A DNA stretch of 5,190 nucleotides, taken from positions 1-5,190 of the forward strand of contig JAFQBO010000254.1 of the NCBI GenBank assembly GCA_017416665.1. Reading direction: 5' to 3'. Positions 1 through 5,190 of this stretch are shown here, in pieces. Both the position numbers and the translations under genes were made by a program. Position 1 is the first letter of the stretch, and every line of letters begins with the position of its first letter. The DNA is from Oscillospiraceae bacterium (GTDB lineage Bacteria; Bacillota; Clostridia; Oscillospirales; Ruminococcaceae). The notes under the pieces were generated by a model that worked only from the letters and a program-made list of their open reading frames with translations, did no database searches and was not told the DNA's origin.

Positions 1-3000
1 CCGAATCCGGCTGTGTTAATGTATCCCTGTCCTGTGAGATCACTCCAGTTTGCAATACCTGTTCTCTTGCCTTCGCCGTTATCGTCATTGATCTGAACGT
101 CATAACCAATAACCTGACCTGCTGTAAATCCACCGTTTACAGTCGGGATTGCAACTTCAACTATATAGCCGTCTGCTGTCTTCTTAGCGGCTGTTGTGTA
201 AATGTCCGCAGTTCTTCCGTCTGTAACAGTAACTTCATTGTCGAAGTTTACACGAAGCTGAATATCGTCATTTTCATAGTATGAAGTCTTGCCGTTGTTT
301 TCATCAATAAAGATTTCAACAGTGTCCTGCTCATAGGCATTTGCATTTGCCTTGCTTAATTTACTGTCCTTAACTTCAACAAGTACATAGATATTTTCTG
401 AATCCCACATAGCTCTTGCTGTAGCTGTTGCACCGTCTGAACCCATTGTGTACTTATTAACATCAATTTTACTTGTCATATTCCAGCAGGCATCAATCTC
501 ACCATCAACCTCCGGTGTATTGTAAACGCCGTTTACTGTAAGAGGCTGGTCGATAAATGTAAGTCTGCCGTAAGTACATTTGGTATCTTCACCATAATTC
601 AGAGTATTCCATGCTGTTATACTATTTTCATCTGTTACAGCGATTTCAAGATAGAAGGTATTATTTTCAAGATTCGGAAGTTTGGAAAGATCAATCTCCA
701 GATCTGCTGTATCACCTTTTTTCAGACTAATGCCTTCGCCAATAACAAATGACCATAAATCATTTGGTGTAATAATAACACTTGCACTACCATTAACATT
801 AGAATTAAATCTTACGATAACCTTATCATCATTCCATATTGTCTTGAATGTTGCCACATCACCGATTTCATTGGCTTTCTGTAATTTGAATGCCTTTTCG
901 TAATCTGTAGCTGTACCATCATATTTAAGAGCATTTGCCTTTTTGATTGTCTGAATTTCGGCTTCTGTATCAGCAACAGCATAGAAAGCCGGCTTTGCTG
1001 AATAGTCCTTTGCAAATAACAGAGGATAACCACCAATCCAGCTTGTGCTGTCTGTGATACCCCAGATAACTACTGCTGTAATGTTTACGCCCTCATCCTT
1101 GAGTGACTTGTAAAGCTTGAACACTTCATTGTAGCGTTTAGCAAGATCAAGCTGATCTTCTTCGCTGTTTGACTTCTGGTCAACGTCAAGTTCAGTAATC
1201 TGTACTTCAAGACCTAAGCTGTCGTATTTTCTTATAGCTTCCTCATAGAGAGCAATTGTAGGACTGCTCATCTTGATGTGTGACTGCATACCTACACCGT
1301 CAATAAGACCTTTTTCAGCAAGTTCCTTGCATTTTTCGTAAATATCGTCTCTTTTTGCTTCGATATATTCGTTGTAGTCGTTATAGAAAAGCTTACAGCC
1401 TTCAGGCATAATTTCTCTTGCAAGCTCGAAAGCCTTGTCGATAAATGAATCATCGCCGTAAACCGACATCCATGCAGACTGCCCATTTACAGTATTGTTA
1501 GAACCTGCATCTCTCATTCCGCCAGTGTCCTTGAACGCTTCGTTTACAATATCCCATGCATAGATTTCGAGATCAGGATACTGTGTCTGAACTGCGTTCA
1601 CTACATTCTTCATATAGTTTTCAAGACGCTTGTTCATCTTTTCTGGAGTTACCCAGTCTGCTTCTGCGTCAAAGTTTTCCTTGAAAAACCAGTCAGGTGT
1701 CTGGCTGTGCCATACAAAAACGTGTCCTCTGATCGGGATATTGTTTTCTTCTGCAAAGCTAAGTAAAGTAGCCGCATTGTCAAGAGAAATCTGTGGATTT
1801 GTGTCGTCGCCTGTTTCAGCAAGATATGCAAGAGTATTCTTGAGGTTGAGTGTGCTGTCAGGCTTTAACTCGTTACCTAAAGTAAGGCTGTTATAGTGCT
1901 TTTTGATTAAATCCTGTGTAGCCTTTGTCTGAAGTTCTGTTGCTGTGGCAGCACAGCCAAGCTTGAAGTAATCTGAATAAATATCCTTGAGTGATGGAAT
2001 ATGTTCTTCAATTTCAGGATCAGGAAGTCTTTCCGCAGAAACGTCATCAAGATAGAAGTCCATAAGGTCTACTGTCTGAACGCTTGCATCAGGCTTGTAG
2101 CCTGTCTGAAAATATACAACAAAGTTTGAGGCTGTTTCAGGAAGTGTGTACTCACCCTCAATGTAAGTCCATTCGCCGATATTGGCTGTTGAGCTTGCCA
2201 CTTCATAGTAATTTTCCTTGCCGTCCTTCTGGTACTGGAGATAAAGAGAGAATTTCTGTGTCTTAGGGTATTCAATAGTTTCACTGCTGCTCTTGTATTC
2301 ACCCTTATACATTACCCAACCACTGAACTTATAGTAGTTGCCTGCATTAAGCACTTTTGCCTTGTTGGCTGACGGAGCGTTCCATAACTGCTGTCTGTTG
2401 TAAGTATAAAGACAGTTGCTGTCATTGTGACCATTGCCTGTGGAGATTTCACACTTGGCATCACCACGACCGCCCCAGTCGTTTTCGCCGTTTTCAAAGT
2501 CTTCTGTAAAACCTTCAACTATATCGCTGTCATCTACCGGTTCACCCTCAGCAGAAATATCATCAATATAAAAATTGATAAGATTTGACGGTGTTTCAAG
2601 ATATATTGTCATTTCTGATGCGTCAAGAGGAATAGTGTATGTACCCTCAATCTTTGTCCATACACCCTTTTTAGCCTGAACACTTGCAATATTCTTGTAA
2701 TTTTCTTCATCATATGCGTCCTTGTAGAGCATCTGAAGATTGATCTGTTCGGTATCATTACCCTCGTCCTGCATTACATAGGAAGTAAATTTATATGTTC
2801 CATCACAGGCAAGTTCCTTAACCTTTGAACAGCCTGCACCATTCCAGTTCTTGACACGACCTGAAATGTACAGTGATTTTTCACCCGTATTTGCCGTTGT
2901 GTCTACGATTTCGATTGTAGCATCACCTCTTGGTGCCCAGCCACCGTAACCGTCCTCAAATGTGTCCTTGAAAAGTTCCACCGTTTCAGCAACTGCTGTA

Positions 3001-3074
3001 AAAGGTAAAACTGATGCCATACATAAAACCATTACAGCCGCTGTAAGACATGACATTAAACGTTTGAATTTCAT
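1..3074 (-). CDS. Secreted modular endo-1,4-beta-xylanase, SP-CBM22-CBM22-GH10-CBM9-like-CBM9 (partial, C-terminus off window)
   Basis: Hydrolyses internal beta-1,4 bonds of xylan outside the cell. The 1024 visible codons are open without a stop, and the 3' end is missing. Residues 1-29 are a signal peptide (MKFKR, a hydrophobic core, then cleavage after AVA). Residues about 31-176 and 182-347 are two CBM22-type xylan-binding modules; each begins with a DxFE(D/N)G...W..RGDA motif and ends with a FY(I/L)DD(I/V)SAE motif. Residues about 358-703 are a full-length GH10 barrel. It has NELKPD at 401, a WHSQTPDWF motif starting at W455, the acid/base E512 in WDIVNEAF, the nucleophile E628 in ITELDVD, and a late IWGITD..SW motif. 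Residues about 708-841 are a shortened CBM9-like copy, and 845 onward is a canonical CBM9 (EQDTVEIFIDENN). A dockerin or cell-wall anchor could lie beyond the edge. ATG 3074 is preferred because GGAAG lies 8 nt upstream; the in-frame ATG at 3080 is too close to it. Confidence 0.96.
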   Translation of the reverse strand, partial: MKFKRLMSCLTAAVMVLCMASVLPFTAVAETVELFKDTFEDGYGGWAPRGDATIEIVDTTANTGEKSLYISGRVKNWNGAGCSKVKELACDGTYKFTSYVMQDEGNDTEQINLQMLYKDAYDEENYKNIASVQAKKGVWTKIEGTYTIPLDASEMTIYLETPSNLINFYIDDISAEGEPVDDSDIVEGFTEDFENGENDWGGRGDAKCEISTGNGHNDSNCLYTYNRQQLWNAPSANKAKVLNAGNYYKFSGWVMYKGEYKSSSETIEYPKTQKFSLYLQYQKDGKENYYEVASSTANIGEWTYIEGEYTLPETASNFVVYFQTGYKPDASVQTVDLMDFYLDDVSAERLPDPEIEEHIPSLKDIYSDYFKLGCAATATELQTKATQDLIKKHYNSLTLGNELKPDSTLNLKNTLAYLAETGDDTNPQISLDNAATLLSFAEENNIPIRGHVFVWHSQTPDWFFKENFDAEADWVTPEKMNKRLENYMKNVVNAVQTQYPDLEIYAWDIVNEAFKDTGGMRDAGSNNTVNGQSAWMSVYGDDSFIDKAFELAREIMPEGCKLFYNDYNEYIEAKRDDIYEKCKELAEKGLIDGVGMQSHIKMSSPTIALYEEAIRKYDSLGLEVQITELDVDQKSNSEEDQLDLAKRYNEVFKLYKSLKDEGVNITAVVIWGITDSTSWIGGYPLLFAKDYSAKPAFYAVADTEAEIQTIKKANALKYDGTATDYEKAFKLQKANEIGDVATFKTIWNDDKVIVRFNSNVNGSASVIITPNDLWSFVIGEGISLKKGDTADLEIDLSKLPNLENNTFYLEIAVTDENSITAWNTLNYGEDTKCTYGRLTFIDQPLTVNGVYNTPEVDGEIDACWNMTSKIDVNKYTMGSDGATATARAMWDSENIYVLVEVKDSKLSKANANAYEQDTVEIFIDENNGKTSYYENDDIQLRVNFDNEVTVTDGRTADIYTTAAKKTADGYIVEVAIPTVNGGFTAGQVIGYDVQINDDNGEGKRTGIANWSDLTGQGYINTAGF

Positions 3075-3082
3075 AAGCATAA

Positions 3083-3089
3083 CTTCCTT
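3083..3089 (-). promoter_or_regulatory. Ribosome binding site of the xylanase gene
   Basis: AAGGAAG on the minus strand. GGAAG sits 8 nt before the ATG at 3074 but only 2 nt before the in-frame ATG at 3080. This favours the MKFKRL start, which also gives the cleaner signal peptide. Confidence 0.7.
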
Positions 3090-3119
3090 TCATCTTAAAA
3101 ATATATTGTTACAAATATC

Positions 3120-3148
3120 ATTATAGTATAAAGCCAGCAAAAAGTCAA
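3120..3148 (-). promoter_or_regulatory. Sigma-A type promoter of the xylanase gene
   Basis: Minus strand: -35 TTGACT (3148-3143), 17-bp spacer, -10 TATAAT (3125-3120). Transcription would start near 3113, leaving a leader of about 40 nt before the ATG at 3074. The leader is AT-rich and I see no riboswitch or obvious operator in it. Confidence 0.8.
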
Positions 3149-3239
3149 TTATTATAAATAAGCCTGAATTAATTTTATAAAACCTGCACAATTTCCAAAC
3201 CTATTTTAAAGTCAAAATTACAAAATTCCTGTTAAAATC
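3149..3239. other. AT-rich spacer, no feature seen
   Basis: Between the xylanase promoter and the folded block. I find no ORF and no convincing promoter. A weak extended -10 (TGTTAAAAT, 3230-3238) precedes the folded block on the plus strand, but no acceptable -35 element lies at the right distance. Confidence 0.5.
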
Positions 3240-3391
3240 GGAGCAAAGCGTGATAAGCTCGCTTAATCATGTTGCGACGATTGCAACCGTCGCAGGGAGT
3301 TTTTGCTCCTCAGGGTTTCAGTTGGAGATTTATTCTCCTACTGAAACTCTGAAATGTTCCCGCCGCCTAAGAGACGTGGAACATCTGCGAC
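3240..3391. other. Highly structured non-coding block, possible structured RNA or dispersed hairpin repeat
   Basis: Nearly every base can pair. P1 joins 3240-3247 to 3302-3309 (GGAGCAAA/TTTGCTCC, 8 bp) and encloses two hairpins. P2 is 3249-3257 with 3262-3271 (CTCG loop, one bulged A). P3 is 3274-3279 with 3288-3293 (GCGACG/CGTCGC). P4 is 3310-3322 with 3340-3352, 13 bp with one G-T pair, topped after a T-T mismatch by GGAGA/TCTCC. P5 is 3354-3360 with 3378-3384 (ATGTTCC/GGAACAT). A further 7-bp helix, 3289-3295 with 3385-3391 (GTCGCAG/CTGCGAC), competes with P3. The fold looks deliberate, but it matches no RNA family I recognise and the strand is unknown. It could be a riboregulator, a standalone RNA or a dispersed intergenic repeat. 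An open frame crosses it on the plus strand but lacks a ribosome binding site. Confidence 0.55.
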
Positions 3392-3418
3392 ATGGTTATA
3401 TGAATATTCAGAAAGTTC

Positions 3419-3447
3419 TTGACAAAAATAAATACATACGCTATAAT
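3419..3447 (+). promoter_or_regulatory. Consensus sigma-A promoter of the antitoxin RNA
   Basis: TTGACA (3419-3424), 17-bp spacer, TATAAT (3442-3447): a perfect match to the consensus at ideal spacing. The predicted start is about 3454. No coding sequence lies downstream before the terminator at 3484-3518, so its product must be a short RNA of about 65 nt. A strong promoter for a short untranslated RNA is what an antisense antitoxin needs. Confidence 0.85.
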
Positions 3448-3464
3448 GTATATATAGAAATTAA

Positions 3465-3478
3465 ACATCCATCAGTTT
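3465..3478 (+). repeat. Direct repeat copy 1 (antitoxin RNA 5' region)
   Basis: ACATCCATCAGTTT, identical over 14 nt to 3623-3636. It lies about 11 nt inside the antitoxin RNA and supplies its pairing segment against the toxin start region. Confidence 0.85.
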
Positions 3479-3483
3479 AAAAG

Positions 3484-3518
3484 CAAAAGCCGGAGAAGTG
3501 CTAGTTCTCCGGCTTTTG
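3484..3518. terminator. Shared bidirectional terminator of toxin mRNA and antitoxin RNA
   Basis: A perfect 14-bp stem, 3484-3497 with 3505-3518 (CAAAAGCCGGAGAA and its complement), around a 7-nt loop. The CAAAA/TTTTG ends give each direction a T run. On the minus strand a second TTTT follows at 3482-3479, making termination of the toxin mRNA the stronger of the two. The hairpin begins 13 nt beyond the toxin stop codon. It is the only terminator between the two convergent promoters, so both transcripts would share its complementary sequence. Confidence 0.9.
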
Positions 3519-3531
3519 TGCTGACTGTTTC

Positions 3532-3630
3532 TTATTTTCTTCTGCTGTACAGACACTTACAGAAATCATAAATTCCATTGGCAATAATTCCTGTTACTAC
3601 AGCAAGTATCATAGAATAAATTACATCCAT
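3532..3630 (-). CDS. Small hydrophobic peptide, probable type I toxin (Fst/holin-like)
   Basis: A 32-residue peptide. It starts MDVIYSMILAVV, has one hydrophobic segment (residues about 3-21, ending IIANGIY), and finishes in a short cysteine-containing basic tail (CKCLYSRRK). A single membrane helix plus a charged tail is the usual form of type I toxins, which insert in the inner membrane and disturb its function or chromosome packing. The ATG at 3630 follows a full AGGAGGTG ribosome binding site by 8 nt, strong evidence that so short an ORF is translated. It has its own promoter (3681-3710) and faces a convergent antisense RNA. The mRNA would run from about 3674 to about 3480, close to 195 nt. 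I do not recognise the exact sequence as a named family; the toxin call rests on form and context. A small membrane regulator is the alternative. Confidence 0.78.
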   Translation of the reverse strand: MDVIYSMILAVVTGIIANGIYDFCKCLYSRRK

Positions 3631-3636
3631 CAGTTT
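3623..3636 (+). repeat. Direct repeat copy 2 (overlaps toxin start codon)
   Basis: ACATCCATCAGTTT, identical to 3465-3478. On the toxin mRNA it reads AAACTGATGGATGT and contains the start codon (3630-3628). It abuts the Shine-Dalgarno, so an RNA paired here would block ribosome loading. Confidence 0.85.
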
Positions 3637-3644
3637 CACCTCCT
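3637..3644 (-). promoter_or_regulatory. Strong ribosome binding site of the toxin gene
   Basis: AGGAGGTG on the minus strand, a full anti-Shine-Dalgarno match with AGGAGG 8 nt from the ATG at 3630. It fixes the start of the 32-codon gene. Confidence 0.88.
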
Positions 3645-3646
3645 CC

Positions 3647-3673
3647 CTGTTACGTTCGGAGTAATCGAAACAG
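3647..3673 (-). promoter_or_regulatory. Possible 5' hairpin in toxin mRNA leader
   Basis: In the toxin mRNA, CTGTT (3673-3669) can pair with AACAG (3651-3647), with an inner TCG/CGA pairing (3668-3666 with 3658-3656). It sits at the predicted 5' end and stops 2 nt before the AGGAGG. The loop also holds CTCC, which could reach GGAG of the Shine-Dalgarno. In the Fst system a 5' stem restrains translation and stabilises the mRNA; the same role here is a guess from position, and the stem is short. Confidence 0.4.
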
Positions 3674-3729
3674 CAATGTAATTATATTATAAATTGTCTT
3701 AATTTGTCAATTTACATGAAAATTGCTGT
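3670..3729. repeat. Inverted repeat bracketing the toxin promoter
   Basis: ACAGCAAT (3670-3677) and ATTGCTGT (3722-3729) are perfect 8-bp inverted arms. Just inside, ATGTAA (3676-3681) faces TTACAT (3712-3717). The arms enclose the -35 and -10 of the toxin promoter. They may form a regulator binding site or simply be chance in AT-rich DNA. Confidence 0.4.
3681..3710 (-). promoter_or_regulatory. Sigma-A promoter of the toxin gene
   Basis: Minus strand: -35 TTGACA (3710-3705), 18-bp spacer, -10 TATAAT (3686-3681). A second overlapping TATAAT (3691-3686) has only a 13-bp spacer and is less likely. The start would be near 3674, giving a leader of about 44 nt. Confidence 0.8.
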
Positions 3730-3750
3730 AATTATCAAAAAAAATTCTGT

Positions 3751-3779
3751 TTGACAATATACAGGAAAATCAGTATCAT
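3751..3779 (+). promoter_or_regulatory. Sigma-A promoter of the CLC transporter gene
   Basis: TTGACA (3751-3756), 17-bp spacer, TATCAT (3774-3779). The start is expected near 3786, only about 12 nt before the ATG at 3798. That leaves no room for a leader riboswitch, and it makes the GTG at 3786 an unlikely start codon because it would sit at the RNA 5' end. Confidence 0.75.
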
Positions 3780-3797
3780 ATATAAGTGGTGATTAAA

Positions 3798-5072
3798 ATG
3801 AATAATACTTATGTTAAAATCTATAAATCTTCAAAAGAATGGATTCCAAAAACTTTCGGTAGCTTTTTTAAATGGTGTATTATAGCACTTGTAATAGGCG
3901 TTTCTGTAGGCTTTATAGGAGCATGCTTCAACTTTGCACTCAAAGAATGTGCGGCAATCCGTGAAAAGTATCCGCTGGTAATACTCTCGCTTCCGCTGTG
4001 CGGCATTCTGCTTGTAACACTTTACCGTATACTCGGATTCAAGTCGGATAAGGGTACAAACATGGTCTTAATCGCCGTAAGAGACGGTGAAAACATGACA
4101 TGGCGAAACACACTCAGTATTTTTCTTGGTTCTGTACTGACACATTTCGGCGGAGGTTCGGCAGGGCGTGAAGGTGCGGCACTGCAAATCGGCGGAAGTA
4201 TCGGTTCACAGGTCGGCATATGGCTCAGGCTTAAAGAACAGGATCACAGACTGATTACAATGTGCGGAATGAGTGCAGGATTTTCAGCACTTTTCGGCAC
4301 ACCTGCGGCGGCGGCGTTCTTTTCGATGGAAGTTATTAGCGTAGGGATAATGCATTATTCGGCAATAGTTCCGTGTGTAATTTCGGCACTTACAGGCTTT
4401 GGCATATCTTCACTTTTCGGCGTTGAAACAGAAGCAATGACGGTAGTTCTTGAAAATATCAGTATTTCCGTGTATCTTAAAACGGCTCTTATTGCGGCTC
4501 TTTGCGGAATACTCAGTATCATTTTTTGTTATGTACTGAAAAACTCTGCTCGAATTTACAGATATTTTATCCGAAATCCGTACATAAGAATTATTGTCGG
4601 AGGAACACTTGTTGCATCACTTACCTTTATTCTCGGAACATTTGATTATAACGGTGCCGGTTCGGAAATTATTGCACGTTCTTTTGAAAAACAGGCAGGC
4701 TTTGAGGAATTTATTCTTAAGCTCATATTTACCGCTCTTACTCTTGGTGCCGGATTCAAAGGCGGAGAAATTCTTCCTGTATTCTTTGTAGGTTCTGCAT
4801 TCGGAAGCTTTATTGCTCCGTTTCTGGGACTCGACTGCTCAGTCGGTGCGGCGATAGGACTTGCATGTCTTTTCTGTGGGGTTACAAACTGTCCTGTTGC
4901 GGCTGTATTTCTGTGTATGGAGATGTTTGGCGTGAAGAATCTTCCGCTATATATTCTGGCATGCGGTATTTCTTACATGCTTTCGGGATATCAAGGTCTT
5001 TACAGTGAACAGAAAATTGTTTATTCAAAAACTGAACCTAAATTTATTGATAAAAAAGTCGGGAAAAAATAA
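3798..5072 (+). CDS. CLC-family anion transporter, probable CLC-F type fluoride/proton antiporter
   Basis: An integral membrane protein of 424 residues with many hydrophobic helices and no CBS domains, the usual size for a bacterial CLC. The family signatures are GREG at 123-126, with E125 as the gating glutamate; GFKGGEILP at about 319-327, the counterpart of GxFxP; and SGYQGLY at 396-402 near the C-terminus. The first anion-binding loop reads GTNM (86-89), not the GSGIP of chloride-type CLCs, and the GREG context (GGGSAGREGAALQIGG) resembles the CLC-F branch, which exports fluoride in exchange for protons. Subtype is therefore inferred; CLC membership is firm. ATG 3798 is chosen over GTG 3786: GGTGAT (3788-3793) serves as Shine-Dalgarno and the promoter would start RNA at about 3786. 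It is divergent from the toxin gene and stands alone, ending in a hairpin 2 nt after the stop. Confidence 0.93.
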   Translation: MNNTYVKIYKSSKEWIPKTFGSFFKWCIIALVIGVSVGFIGACFNFALKECAAIREKYPLVILSLPLCGILLVTLYRILGFKSDKGTNMVLIAVRDGENMTWRNTLSIFLGSVLTHFGGGSAGREGAALQIGGSIGSQVGIWLRLKEQDHRLITMCGMSAGFSALFGTPAAAAFFSMEVISVGIMHYSAIVPCVISALTGFGISSLFGVETEAMTVVLENISISVYLKTALIAALCGILSIIFCYVLKNSARIYRYFIRNPYIRIIVGGTLVASLTFILGTFDYNGAGSEIIARSFEKQAGFEEFILKLIFTALTLGAGFKGGEILPVFFVGSAFGSFIAPFLGLDCSVGAAIGLACLFCGVTNCPVAAVFLCMEMFGVKNLPLYILACGISYMLSGYQGLYSEQKIVYSKTEPKFIDKKVGKK

Positions 5073-5073
5073 A

Positions 5074-5098
5074 AAGTGGCGGGAATTACTCGCCACTT
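5074..5098. terminator. Terminator hairpin after the CLC gene
   Basis: An 8-bp stem, AAGTGGCG (5074-5081) with CGCCACTT (5091-5098), and a 9-nt loop, 1 nt after the stop codon. The plus strand has only a weak T stretch after it, whereas the minus strand reads TTTTTATTTTTT straight after the stem. It may therefore work best for a leftward transcript coming from beyond the window. Confidence 0.75.
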
Positions 5099-5125
5099 CA
5101 GTTTGTCGAAAAAGTATTCAGTTAC

Positions 5126-5188
5126 AAAACTAAAAGTTTTGATCAAACTTTTTCAAAAGTTTGCGGTTTCCAAAGGCAGAGCCTTTGG
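5126..5188. repeat. Cluster of three inverted repeats, probable dispersed intergenic element
   Basis: Three hairpins lie in a row: AAAACT/AGTTTT (5126-5131 with 5135-5140), CAAACTTT/AAAGTTTG (5144-5151 with 5156-5163, loop TTCA), and CCAAAGGC/GCCTTTGG (5170-5177 with 5181-5188, loop AGA). The block has no ORF and continues to the window edge. Similar compact palindrome strings occur between genes in Ruminococcus-type genomes; that comparison is from memory, not from a search. Confidence 0.65.
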
Positions 5189-5190
5189 TC

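Larger units (their letters stand above)
3454..3518 (+). ncRNA. Putative antisense antitoxin RNA (RNA II-like) of a type I toxin-antitoxin unit
   Basis: Runs from the predicted start near 3454 to the shared terminator, about 65 nt, with no start codon behind a ribosome binding site. Two parts are complementary to the toxin mRNA. The 5' part carries ACATCCATCAGTTT (3465-3478), an exact copy of 3623-3636, so it can pair over 14 nt with the toxin start codon and the spacer after its Shine-Dalgarno. The 3' part is the opposite strand of the shared terminator hairpin. This is the known design of RNA II in the pAD1 par locus, where the antisense RNA blocks translation of Fst. The role here is inferred from layout; the ends are estimated from the promoter and hairpin. 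Confidence 0.7.

Noticed and set aside
682..2518. Several open frames of 60-90 codons on both strands within the xylanase region
   Set aside because: They overlap the continuous GH10/CBM reading frame, lack ribosome binding sites and have no recognisable protein features.
3240..3395. tmRNA, RNase P RNA, SRP RNA, 6S RNA, T-box or integron attC identity for the folded block
   Set aside because: None of the conserved sequences I know for these families is present, such as the T-box sequence or the SRP tetraloop helix.
3250..3480. A 76-codon plus-strand open frame across the folded block
   Set aside because: It has no ribosome binding site, an unconvincing protein sequence, and runs through hairpins, the antitoxin promoter and the direct repeat. 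The base pairing explains the sequence better than coding does.
3240..3520. CRISPR array
   Set aside because: There are no regularly spaced repeats. The only direct repeat in the area is the 14-nt pair, 158 nt apart, explained by antisense pairing.
3786..3797. GTG start adding four residues to the CLC transporter
   Set aside because: It coincides with the predicted transcription start and has no Shine-Dalgarno. ATG 3798 has GGTGAT just upstream.
3670..3797. Fluoride riboswitch before the CLC-F-like gene
   Set aside because: No crcB-motif sequence is present, and the promoter at 3751-3779 leaves a leader of about 12 nt.

Overview
The window suggests a plant-fibre-degrading Clostridia bacterium, most like Ruminococcus (Oscillospiraceae). 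The evidence is a very large secreted multi-module xylanase, AT-rich intergenic DNA, near-consensus sigma-A promoters, AGGAGG-type ribosome binding sites and hairpin-rich intergenic repeats. The genus is an inference from style, not from a marker gene.

Layout. (1) Positions 1-3074, minus strand: the first 1024 codons of a secreted endo-xylanase that runs off the left edge. Its modules are signal peptide, CBM22, CBM22, GH10 and a shortened CBM9-like copy, followed by a CBM9 that is cut by the window edge. It has its own promoter at 3120-3148. (2) 3150-3239: AT-rich DNA with no supported feature. (3) 3240-3391: a densely folded non-coding block with five hairpins and a competing long-range helix. 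I could not assign it to a known RNA family. (4) 3419-3710: a compact two-gene unit that reads as a type I toxin-antitoxin module of the Fst/par kind. A 32-residue hydrophobic peptide gene on the minus strand and a short untranslated RNA on the plus strand converge on one shared terminator hairpin. Both carry a 14-nt direct repeat, so the RNA is exactly complementary to the peptide's start-codon region. (5) 3751-5072, plus strand: a CLC-family anion transporter that resembles the fluoride/proton antiporter branch (CLC-F), with its own promoter and a leader of only about 12 nt. (6) 5073-5190: a terminator hairpin, then a cluster of three inverted repeats typical of a dispersed intergenic element.

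The genes do not form one operon. The xylanase, the toxin unit and the transporter each have a promoter, and the toxin and transporter promoters are divergent within about 40 bp. The xylanase is a fibre-degradation enzyme and the transporter probably protects against halide (fluoride). The toxin-antitoxin unit is the most notable element: it is too small for routine gene calling, and the case for it rests on promoters, repeats and terminator all fitting one scheme.
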